DNA from: Streptomyces sp. ISL-36
Lineage (GTDB): Bacteria; Actinomycetota; Actinomycetes; Streptomycetales; Streptomycetaceae
Length of the DNA stretch: 44,104 nt
Assembly (NCBI RefSeq): GCF_018614205.1
Contig: NZ_JAGGOS010000052.1
Location: 1 to 44,104, forward strand
Reading direction: 5' to 3'
Every line of letters begins with the position of its first letter. The first letter of the stretch is position 1. The notes beneath the pieces are model-generated. The model searched no databases, was not told where the DNA came from, and was given only the letters and a program-made list of their open reading frames with translations. This document shows positions 17,326 to 24,183 of the stretch, piece after piece. Both the position numbers and the translations under genes were made by a program.

Positions 17326-18195
17326 ATGAGGGAGAGTGCCGCCCGCGCGGGGCGGAGGCCGCGTTGGTGGGTCGAGCTGCTGCTGATCGGCGTGGTCTAC
17401 GGCGCCTACTCGTGCGGCCGGCTGCTCGCCCGGGGCGACGTGGGGACCGCCGTCGAGCACGGGCTTGCGATCCTCCGCCTGGAGACGTCCCTGGGTCTGG
17501 ACGCCGAGCACCAGCTCAACCGGCTCTTCACCGGCACTCCCGCCCTCGGGATACCCGCCGACTTCGCGTACGCGTCCCTGCACTACCTCGTCACTCCGGC
17601 CGTCCTGATCTGGCTCTTCCGTCGCCGCCCCGGCCGCTACCGGGCCGCCCGCACGTGGTTGATGGTCTCCACCCTGCTCGGCCTGGTCGGCTTCACCCTG
17701 CTGCCCACCTGCCCGCCCCGGCTCCTGGACGCCCGGCACGGCTTCGTCGACACGATGGCGCAGTTCAGCTCGTACGGCTGGTGGGGCGCGGAGGCCAGCG
17801 CGCCGCGCGGGATGGGGGCGATGACGAACCAGTACGCGGCGATGCCGAGCCTCCACGTCGGCTGGGCGCTGTGGTGCGGGGTGATGCTGTGGCGGTACGG
17901 GCGTACGCCGCTGCTGAAGGCGCTGGGTGTCGCCTATCCCCTCCTCACCACGGTGGTCGTCATGGGCACGGCGAACCACTACTTCCTCGACGCGGTCGCG
18001 GGGGCGGCCGTGATGGGCCTCGGGCTGTGGCTTGCGGGGCCCGTGATGCGGCTCGCCGACCGGTTGCGTCTCCCCGTCGTGGGGAACCGGGCGCCGATTG
18101 TCGGTGGCGGATGGGAGACTTCCGCGGGTGAGCGAATCCCTGGGCAGCGGAGCTCCTCGGCCTCCGCAGACGACACTCCGGCACCGGCTCGCTGA
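17326..18195 (+). CDS. PAP2-family membrane phosphatase / AUR1-like
   Basis: Encodes 289 residues with about six membrane helices. The PAP2 superfamily motifs are present in the second half: MPSLHVGWALWC (catalytic His) and GTANHYFLDAVAGAAV (second His and Asp). The LLPTCPPRLL segment before them is typical of the AUR1/inositol-phosphoceramide-synthase-like branch of Actinobacteria. It probably acts on lipid phosphates, or transfers phospho-groups, at the outer face of the membrane. The ribosome site GAGGGGG lies in the right arm of a palindromic repeat. Its last 68 bp overlap the start of the nuclease gene in another frame, so the nuclease operon may be partly transcribed with it. Confidence 0.88.
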   Translation: MRESAARAGRRPRWWVELLLIGVVYGAYSCGRLLARGDVGTAVEHGLAILRLETSLGLDAEHQLNRLFTGTPALGIPADFAYASLHYLVTPAVLIWLFRRRPGRYRAARTWLMVSTLLGLVGFTLLPTCPPRLLDARHGFVDTMAQFSSYGWWGAEASAPRGMGAMTNQYAAMPSLHVGWALWCGVMLWRYGRTPLLKALGVAYPLLTTVVVMGTANHYFLDAVAGAAVMGLGLWLAGPVMRLADRLRLPVVGNRAPIVGGGWETSAGERIPGQRSSSASADDTPAPAR

Positions 18196-19270
18196 GCTGC
18201 GCGGACCGGCCGTCGTGCCGCATCCGCTGGATGCGCGGGCACTGGCGGCTCTGGCCGCCAACCCCGGCTGCCGGCGGCGTGCGCTGCTCGACGGCGCCGG
18301 CGTCGACAAGACCGCGCTGGCCGCGAAGCTCGGCGCCTCGGCGGCCTTCGGCCAGTCCCAGTTCGCGTTCATGCGGGGCAACGCCTTCGAGGCCAAGGTC
18401 AAGGCGGACGGTGGGCGTGAGCTGCTGCGCCTGCTGGGTATCGACGAGCCGGGGACGGTGTGGGTCCCGGAGCTCACGGCGGCCGGGCCCGAGGGCCGGG
18501 TGGCCCGCACCGCGCTCGCGCTGCGCGAGGCGACCGAGGCCGGGAGGTGGGCGCTGCTCGACCACCCCATGTTGAGCCTGGAGGTGGCGGGGTCCCCCGC
18601 GCATCTGGAGCCGGACGCCGTCGTGGTGCACCCCGACGGGAGGTGGACGGTCGTCGAGATCAAGTCCTTCCCGATGATCGACGGCGCGGCGGACGCCTCG
18701 AAGGTGGGTGCGGCGGCGCGCCAGGCGGCGGTGTACGTGCTGGCCCTGGAGCGGGTCGCGAAGCTGACGCGGGGCGCGGAGGTGGCCCACTCGGTGCTCC
18801 TGGTCTGCCCGAAGGACTTCTCCAATCTGCCGACGGCCTCGGTCGTCGACGTCCGCAAACAGCTGTCGGTGACACGTCGGCAGCTGGCCCGGCTGACCCG
18901 GATCGAGGAGATCGCCGCCGCGCTGCCGGACGGTGTCACGTTCGATGTGGAGGGGTGTTCGGCGCAGGAGCTGACGGCGGCGGTGGAGTCGGTTCCGCAC
19001 GCGTACGCGCCGGAGTGCCTGTCCGCCTGCGAGCTGGCCTTCCACTGCCGGGAGCGGGCGCGCAGCGCGGGCGCCGTGGAGGCGCTCGGCCGCTCGGTGC
19101 GGGGTGAGCTGGGCGGGCTGACCACGGTGGGGGACGTGCTGGCGGCGGCCCGTGGAGAGGCGGGCGACGCGGACGATCCGACGGTGGAGGCCCTGCGCCG
19201 GGCCCAGGGGCTGCGCGGCGAGGCGCTGGCGGACGCACCCGCCCGGGCTTCCGGGGAGGTCGTCGCATGA
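18128..19270 (+). CDS. Fe-S RecB/Cas4-type nuclease, first gene of a nuclease-helicase operon
   Basis: Encodes 380 residues from a GTG at 18128 with GGGAGA upstream. The PD-(D/E)XK nuclease core is clear: the helix motif RGNAFE (Gly84, Glu88), Asp163 in EPDAVVV, Glu177-Ile-Lys179 in VVEIKSF, and Gln199-x3-Tyr203 in RQAAVYVLAL. Cys48 before the core and Cys297-x3-Cys301-x5-Cys307 after it match the split four-cysteine 4Fe-4S layout of AddB, Cas4 and Dna2 nucleases, although the usual central spacing is x2. It should cut single-stranded DNA ends or flaps. It overlaps the PAP2 gene by 68 bp and is followed 46 bp later by a large unknown protein and a SF1 helicase. No cas genes or repeats are nearby, so it is not a CRISPR Cas4. 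Confidence 0.85.
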   Translation: MSESLGSGAPRPPQTTLRHRLAELRGPAVVPHPLDARALAALAANPGCRRRALLDGAGVDKTALAAKLGASAAFGQSQFAFMRGNAFEAKVKADGGRELLRLLGIDEPGTVWVPELTAAGPEGRVARTALALREATEAGRWALLDHPMLSLEVAGSPAHLEPDAVVVHPDGRWTVVEIKSFPMIDGAADASKVGAAARQAAVYVLALERVAKLTRGAEVAHSVLLVCPKDFSNLPTASVVDVRKQLSVTRRQLARLTRIEEIAAALPDGVTFDVEGCSAQELTAAVESVPHAYAPECLSACELAFHCRERARSAGAVEALGRSVRGELGGLTTVGDVLAAARGEAGDADDPTVEALRRAQGLRGEALADAPARASGEVVA

Positions 19271-19316
19271 CGCCGCCGATCACGCGCCCGCGTGCCGCGT
19301 CCGGGGAGGTACGGAC

Positions 19317-20912
19317 ATGTCGCTGATCTCGACCCTGGCCCGCCTGGAGGCCGTCGAGTCGGGGCGGGCCCAGCCGCTGGCCACGGTCCGGCACCGGCAT
19401 CTGTCGGACCGGCCCCTCGTCCTCGTACCGCTGACGACGGCAGGCGAGGCGGGCGCGCCGCTCGGCGCGCTGGTCGGGACGGATCCCGAGGAGCCGCGGC
19501 TGCTCGTGGTGGCGCAGCCGCGCGACCGGGACCTGCGGTTCGCGTTCCTCGCCGATCTGGCCGAGGAGGTGCTTCCGTACATCGACTCGTTCACGGACAC
19601 GGTCGAGGCGGCGGAGCGGAACGAGACCGACCCCGAGACCGGGAAGAAGGTCAAGGTCGAGGTCGAGCTGTGCGCCGACGCGCCGCAGGTGATCGTGCCG
19701 AGCCGGGCGGGCATCGAGTACGTACGGCTGCTGGGACGCTCGATGCGGTTCCGGCGGACGGCCGAGCAGGACCCGGAGACGCCGTTCCCGGCGCCGCCGC
19801 GGGTGCCGCTGCTCGGGCGCTGGCTGACGCACCTCGGCGAGCGGGCACGGGTACCCGGCTCCTCGCTGCTGCTGTCGGCGACGGACCTGCTGAACCGGCA
19901 CTGGGCGACCGGCCAGTCCTCCCTGGAGGACCAGCACCTCGGTGCGCTCCTCGCCTGGATCGACCCGCCGGAGGGAGAGTCCGGCGCGGAGGCGGCGCTG
20001 CGGGCCGAGCTCGGCCGGGACCGGGACGGACAGTTGCTGTGCCCGCCGGCCGGTCCGGCGACCGACCCGGCCTTCGACAACCGGCTCCTCGCACCCGCGA
20101 TCGAGCTCTTCGACCGGGCCCGGCAGGCGCTGGCCTCGGCCGAGGACGGGGAGAGCGCAGACGAGCGGCTCGGTGAACTGCACCGCGCCGAGCGGGAGAT
20201 CCGCCGTCTGATCGTCTCGCAGCTGAAGCCGACCTGGCATGCGGTGTGGCGCTCCCTCGACCTGCTGCGGGAGCTGCCGGAGGGGGCGCGGGTGGCGGAC
20301 CGCTGGACACGCGACCGCTGGTCGTTCACCGGCCATCGCGACCGGGTGACAGCCGGGGAGCCGCCGCAGCCGCGCCGCGACGACGCGGTGACGGCGGCGC
20401 AGAAGCTGGCGGCCAGGGAGTCCGCGCAGGGCCAGTTGGAGGCGCAGGAGGCGCTCGACGATCCGCTGGTGCTCGCGGGTCGGCGGCTCGCGGGCGAGGC
20501 GTTCGTCGCCGAGGTGGTGGAGGTGACGATGGCCTGGTCGGAGTCGAAGCGGCCCTCCCCGCGGCCGCTGCTTACGGTCCGCACCGACGACCGGCCGCAT
20601 CTGGGCGAGGGGACGAAGGTGTACCGCTCGCTGGAGGGCAAGCCGCAGACGGCCGAGTTCGTACGGCAGGAGGAGGACGGCTCGCTCGTGCTGCGGGTCA
20701 CCGACCGGATGGGGCGGTCCAAGGAGCCGGCGGCGGGATCGGTGCCGGAGAAGGGCGAGCGGATCGCCTGGACGCTGTTCGAGCACGACCAGCGGGTGGG
20801 CGCGAAGCTGCCGGACCGGGAGGAGACGCCCTGGACGCACGGCGGGCCCCCGCGCTCGGACTCCGCGGACGCCGAACTGCCCGATGCCATGACCCCGGAG
20901 GACCTGCTGTGA
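19317..20912 (+). CDS. unknown 531-residue partner of the nuclease-helicase operon
   Basis: No family is recognised with confidence. The start is the ATG at 19317 behind GGGGAGG. Residues about 1-100 look mixed alpha/beta (LVLVPLTTAG, PRLLVVAQPRDRDLRF), and the middle is largely helical with charged heptad-like stretches (about 255-310 and 360-400). Residues about 417-492 are beta-rich and Gly-punctuated (LLTVRTDDRP, GTKVYRSLEG, SLVLRVTDRMG, PEKGERIAWTLFE). That last part resembles the 1B/OB-like domain which in Upf1-, SMUBP2- and Dna2-type helicases precedes the ATPase; this is an inference from pattern only. The stop codon overlaps the helicase start by 4 bp, so the proteins are probably made in fixed ratio and may form a complex. 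Confidence 0.75.
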   Translation: MSLISTLARLEAVESGRAQPLATVRHRHLSDRPLVLVPLTTAGEAGAPLGALVGTDPEEPRLLVVAQPRDRDLRFAFLADLAEEVLPYIDSFTDTVEAAERNETDPETGKKVKVEVELCADAPQVIVPSRAGIEYVRLLGRSMRFRRTAEQDPETPFPAPPRVPLLGRWLTHLGERARVPGSSLLLSATDLLNRHWATGQSSLEDQHLGALLAWIDPPEGESGAEAALRAELGRDRDGQLLCPPAGPATDPAFDNRLLAPAIELFDRARQALASAEDGESADERLGELHRAEREIRRLIVSQLKPTWHAVWRSLDLLRELPEGARVADRWTRDRWSFTGHRDRVTAGEPPQPRRDDAVTAAQKLAARESAQGQLEAQEALDDPLVLAGRRLAGEAFVAEVVEVTMAWSESKRPSPRPLLTVRTDDRPHLGEGTKVYRSLEGKPQTAEFVRQEEDGSLVLRVTDRMGRSKEPAAGSVPEKGERIAWTLFEHDQRVGAKLPDREETPWTHGGPPRSDSADAELPDAMTPEDLL

Positions 20913-22240
20913 GTTTCGATCCCGGAGCGGAGGCTGCCCGGGCGACCGCCGGGATCCTGGCCGACACCCTGCACGGGGACGCCCGGGGGGTCGTGGTCGA
21001 CTCTCCGCCGGGCGCCGGCAAGTCGACGCTCGTGGTCCGGGCCGCGCTGGAACTGGCCGCGGCGGGGCGGCCGCTGATGGTGGTCGCGCAGACGAACGCA
21101 CAGGTGGACGACCTGGTGTTGCGGCTCGCGGAGAAGGAACCGGGTCTTCCGGTGGGCCGGCTGCACTCCAACGACAGCGACCCGTACGACAAGGCGCTCG
21201 ACGACCTGGAGAACGTACGGAAGTCGTCCAAGGCGGGGGATCTCGCCGGGCTCGACGTGGTCATCTCGACGGCCGCGAAGTGGGCGCATGTGAAGAACGT
21301 GGAGCCGTGGGCGCACGCGATCGTGGACGAGGCGTACCAGATGCGCTCGGACGCGCTGCTCGCGGTGGCGGGGCTCTTCGAGCGGGCGCTGTTCGTGGGC
21401 GATCCGGGGCAGTTGGACCCCTTCTCGGTGGTCGGCGCCGAGCAGTGGGCGGGGCTTTCCTACGACCCGTCGGCGAGCGCGGTCTCGACGCTGCTGGCCC
21501 ACAACCCGGATCTGCCGCAGCACCGGCTGCCGGTGTCCTGGCGGCTTCCGGCGTCGGCGGCGCCGCTGGTGTCCGACGCGTTCTACCCGTACACCCGGTT
21601 CCGCAGCGGCACGGGGCACGGGGACCGGCGGTTGACCTTCGGGGTCGCGTCGGACGGCTCGGGCCCCGACCGGGTCCTGGACGAGGCGGCCGAGTCGGGC
21701 TGGGGCCTGCTGGAACTCCCGGCCCGCCACACCCCCCGTACCGATCCCGAGGCGGTACGGGCGGTGGCGCTGGTGGTGCGCCGGCTCCTGGACCGGGGTG
21801 GCGCCGCGGTCTCCGAGCGCGGCCCCGATCCGGTGCCCCTCACGCCCGACCGGATCGCGGTCGGCACGGCCCATCGCGACCAGGCGGCGGCGGTCCGGGC
21901 GGCGCTCGGGGAGCTGGGCGTCACGGGCGTGACCGTGGACACCGCGAACCGTCTGCAGGGCCGCGAGTACGACGTGACGGTGGTCCTCCACCCCCTGTCC
22001 GGCCGCCCGGACGCCACGGCTTTCCATCTGGAGACGGGCCGCCTGTGCGTGCTCGCCTCGCGCCACCGCCACGCCTGCATCGTGGTGTGCCGCGCGGGCG
22101 TGGCGGAGCTCCTCGACGAACACCCGTCGACGGAGCCCGTGCAGCTGGGGGTCACGGTCAAATTCCCGGACGGATGGGAGGCGAACCATGCGGTCCTCTC
22201 CCATCTGGCGGAGCACCGGGTCAGCTGGTCACCGGGGTGA
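20909..22240 (+). CDS. Upf1/Dna2-like superfamily 1 helicase
   Basis: Encodes 443 residues from a GTG overlapping the previous stop codon (GTGA). SF1B motifs in order: Walker A SPPGAGKST (32-40), Ia AQTNAQVDDLVLRL (60-73, the Upf1-type N-x-(A/Q)-x-D form), II DEAY (140-143), III VGDPGQLDPF (163-172), IV SWRLPASAAPLVSDAFYP, V VDTANRLQGREYD, and VI LCVLASRHRHACIVV. It begins almost directly with the motor. The N-terminal 1B domain of Upf1-like enzymes is missing from this chain and may be supplied by the preceding protein. It probably unwinds DNA ahead of the RecB/Cas4-like nuclease of the same operon. Its last 20 bp overlap the convergent gene. Confidence 0.88.
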   Translation: MSFDPGAEAARATAGILADTLHGDARGVVVDSPPGAGKSTLVVRAALELAAAGRPLMVVAQTNAQVDDLVLRLAEKEPGLPVGRLHSNDSDPYDKALDDLENVRKSSKAGDLAGLDVVISTAAKWAHVKNVEPWAHAIVDEAYQMRSDALLAVAGLFERALFVGDPGQLDPFSVVGAEQWAGLSYDPSASAVSTLLAHNPDLPQHRLPVSWRLPASAAPLVSDAFYPYTRFRSGTGHGDRRLTFGVASDGSGPDRVLDEAAESGWGLLELPARHTPRTDPEAVRAVALVVRRLLDRGGAAVSERGPDPVPLTPDRIAVGTAHRDQAAAVRAALGELGVTGVTVDTANRLQGREYDVTVVLHPLSGRPDATAFHLETGRLCVLASRHRHACIVVCRAGVAELLDEHPSTEPVQLGVTVKFPDGWEANHAVLSHLAEHRVSWSPG

Positions 22241-22820
22241 CGGGGCCGCGCGGCGCGTGGGAGGCCAGGGCGAGGAGTTCGTCCACCGACCACTGGTCGT
22301 CGACGTGCTCGCCGTACTTCGCGGCGACGATCCGGCCGTCGCTTCCGATCAGGAAGTCGGCCGGCAGCCCGAGCCGTCCGCCCCGCGGGCGCAGCACCGG
22401 TGGCTTGTCGCGGCCGCGCAGCATGCCCCATGTGCCGATGAGGACGGCCCGGGCCATCGGCCACCAGGCCCGTGGGGAGAGCAGGGACCGGGGCGTGGAC
22501 TCCACCCCGAACGCGGTGTAGAGCCGCTTGTCCGGGTCGGCGACGACCGGCAGGGGCAGGCCGTCGAGGTGGGGGCGCAACTCCTCGGGCGGTGAGTGGA
22601 AGACCACGACCTCGCGGACGCCGGCCGCCTCGATCTCCTCGCGCCGTCGTACCACCGAGCGCAGGTGCAGATGGCAGACGGGGCAGCCGGCGAAGCGCCG
22701 GAACTGCAGATGGATCAGCCGCTCGGGGTCGGGGACGGTGACCGGGTCGCCGAGGAGCGGGTCGAGCCTGCGGACGGGGGCGGGAGAGCCGGGCTTCAGT
22801 GGCCCTTGGGGCATGCGCAT
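22221..22820 (-). CDS. AhpC/TSA-like thiol peroxidase or thioredoxin-fold protein
   Basis: Encodes 199 residues from the ATG at 22820 (GAGAGG upstream). A thioredoxin fold carries the redox motif Cys46-Pro-Val-Cys49 in FAGCPVCHLHLR, followed by VVVFHSPPEEL, the cis-Pro region LPLPVVADPDKRLYTAFGVE, and the C-terminal GLPADFLIGSDGRIVAAKYG strand pair typical of the AhpC/TSA superfamily. The CxxC rather than a peroxidatic TxxC motif suggests disulfide or peroxide reduction of uncertain specificity. It is divergent from, and probably controlled by, the TetR regulator at 22892, because two operator-like repeats lie between them. It is convergent with the helicase by 20 bp overlap. Confidence 0.85.
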   Translation of the reverse strand: MRMPQGPLKPGSPAPVRRLDPLLGDPVTVPDPERLIHLQFRRFAGCPVCHLHLRSVVRRREEIEAAGVREVVVFHSPPEELRPHLDGLPLPVVADPDKRLYTAFGVESTPRSLLSPRAWWPMARAVLIGTWGMLRGRDKPPVLRPRGGRLGLPADFLIGSDGRIVAAKYGEHVDDQWSVDELLALASHAPRGPVTPVTS

Positions 22821-22833
22821 GGAGCACCTCTCA

Positions 22834-22880
22834 CGTAGGCGTACGGCGTACTCCTAACAGCGTAGGCGTATGCCGTACGC
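22834..22880. promoter_or_regulatory. paired operator-like repeats between the peroxidase and TetR genes
   Basis: Two 18-bp direct copies of CGTAGGCGTAnGnCGTAC (22834-22851 and 22861-22878), 16 of 18 identical and 27 bp apart, fill the 71-bp divergent gap. The first contains the inverted repeat GTACG-G-CGTAC; the second contains GCGTA-5-TACGC. They overlap where both promoters must lie, as expected for an autoregulated TetR-family repressor. Confidence 0.7.
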
Positions 22881-22891
22881 TGTCAACCGTC

Positions 22892-23506
22892 ATGCCACGC
22901 CCCCGTTCCCTCACCCAGGACCAGCTGGCCGTCGCCGCCCTCGCCGTCATCGACCGCGACGGGCTCGCCGGCCTGTCGATGCGCGCCGTCGCCAAGGAAC
23001 TCGGCATGAGCACGATGGGGCTCTACCGGTACGTGGCCGACCGCGACGAACTGGAGGGGCTGGTCGTCGAGCGCGTGCTGAGCAGCGTCGATCCCGAGCC
23101 GCCCGCCGCGGACGCGCCCTGGCGGGACCGGATCGAGGTCATGGTCCGGCGGCTGCGCGACAGCGTGAGCGCCCACCCCTCGGCCGTCCCGCTGACCATG
23201 ACCCACCGGCACCGGCTGCCCGGTCTGCTGCGCTGGTCGGAGTCCGTGCTCGGGCTGCTCGCCGAGGCGGGCATCGAGGGCGAGCAGCGGGTGGTCGCAC
23301 TGCGCGGGCTGATCAGTTACGTGGTGGGGGCGATCCAGCTGGAACACCTGGGGTCCCTCGCGGGCCAGGGGACGGTCGTCATCTCCGAGCTGCCGCGGGA
23401 ACGGTTCCCGTACATGTCGGAGGCCGGCCGGCACGCGCGCGAGATCGACGCCGACCGGGAGTTCTTCGGCGGGCTCGCGGTGTATCTGCGCGGTCTCGGC
23501 GCCTGA
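22892..23506 (+). CDS. TetR-family transcriptional regulator
   Basis: Encodes 204 residues from the ATG at 22892. The N-terminal helix-turn-helix (about 10-55) reads VIDRDGLAGLSMRAVAKELGMSTMGLYRYVADRDEL, the TetR signature. Residues about 75-195 resemble the TetR C-terminal all-alpha ligand domain. The gap to the divergent thiol-peroxidase-like gene is occupied by two operator-like repeats, so it probably represses itself and that gene. The ligand is unknown; a redox or xenobiotic signal would fit the neighbour. Confidence 0.92.
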   Translation: MPRPRSLTQDQLAVAALAVIDRDGLAGLSMRAVAKELGMSTMGLYRYVADRDELEGLVVERVLSSVDPEPPAADAPWRDRIEVMVRRLRDSVSAHPSAVPLTMTHRHRLPGLLRWSESVLGLLAEAGIEGEQRVVALRGLISYVVGAIQLEHLGSLAGQGTVVISELPRERFPYMSEAGRHAREIDADREFFGGLAVYLRGLGA

Positions 23507-23601
23507 CTTCGCCCCAGGCACTGCCGCCCCCTTGCGCGGCGCGGGACAATGGAAGGCGGCCCGGGTTTCCGGGCCGTGTGTGTGCGAGGAGGAGAAGGAC
23601 G

Positions 23602-23958
23602 ATGGCGGAATCCGCGGAGCGGAACGAACAGCGGCGGCTCCGGCCCGCACCGCTGATCTTCGAGCCTGCCGAGGCGACCGCCGACCCGGAGCACTTCTTC
23701 GACCTGGAGTCGATCGAGGACCCGCGCGAGCTGCTGTCCCGGGCGACCGAACTGACGCTCGCCTTCCGTGCGGCGACGGACCGGGCGACCGAGTTCCAGG
23801 CGATCGCCGCGGCACAGCTCGCCGACCCGCGCCGCTTCGACCGGCTGACGCCCGCGGACGTCGCCGAGCGGGCGGAGTGGACCGAGGACTACGCCCGGAA
23901 GATGATCGAATTCGGCCGCGACCTGATCCGCTCGGGCGGCCGCCCGTCGGAGGACTGA
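23602..23958 (+). CDS. small conserved acidic helical protein, unknown
   Basis: Encodes 118 residues behind a strong GGAGGAGAAGG site. It is charged, lacks membrane segments and signal peptide, and looks mostly helical. Notable is the repeated pattern DPRELLSRATELTLAFRAATDRATEFQAIAA followed by RLTPADVAERAEWTEDYARKMIEFGRDL. The second half has the spacing of a helix-turn-helix-like hairpin but no clear DNA-binding signature. Codon bias is typical of a real gene. It follows the TetR gene by 95 bp and is closed by a large hairpin. Function not recognised. Confidence 0.8.
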   Translation: MAESAERNEQRRLRPAPLIFEPAEATADPEHFFDLESIEDPRELLSRATELTLAFRAATDRATEFQAIAAAQLADPRRFDRLTPADVAERAEWTEDYARKMIEFGRDLIRSGGRPSED

Positions 23959-23960
23959 GC

Positions 23961-24025
23961 CCGGGGCTCCCGATCGGAAGCCGACGCCGGGGGCGGCCGG
24001 CGACCGGCCGCCGGAGGAGCCCCGG
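23961..24025 (+). terminator. nested hairpin terminator
   Basis: An outer stem CCGGGGCTCC (23961-23970) pairs with GGAGCCCCGG (24016-24025). A second stem GGCGGCCGG (23992-24000) with loop CGA and CCGGCCGCC (24004-24012) sits inside it. It directly follows the small acidic protein gene. Confidence 0.65.
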
Positions 24026-24081
24026 TATGCCGGGCCTCGTGAGGCTTCCGCGCGTCGTCCGGGTGCCCGCCCCTCACTCGC

Positions 24082-24095
24082 CTGGCATATGCCGG
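24082..24095. repeat. CATATG-centred palindrome, copy 1
   Basis: CTGGCATATGCCGG, with a perfect GGCATATGCC core at 24084-24093, about 90 bp upstream of the gene at 24184. An AT-rich core is unusual in this GC-rich window. A fully symmetric second copy is at 34841-34854. Confidence 0.5.
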
Positions 24096-24183
24096 GGCGA
24101 AAGATACTCCTCCCGCCCCCGCCCTGTCCGGGTTTCCGCGAACTCTCGGCAACGTCACAGTGACGCACGGTAGATCTGGCTCC

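Noticed and set aside
18128..19270. CRISPR Cas4 assignment of the nuclease
   Set aside because: No cas1/cas2 or repeat array in the window, and the neighbours are a helicase and an unknown protein.
19280..22216. A 978-residue antisense open frame across the nuclease-helicase operon
   Set aside because: Low-complexity Arg/Ser/Pro composition and no motif; the opposite strand has clear helicase motifs.
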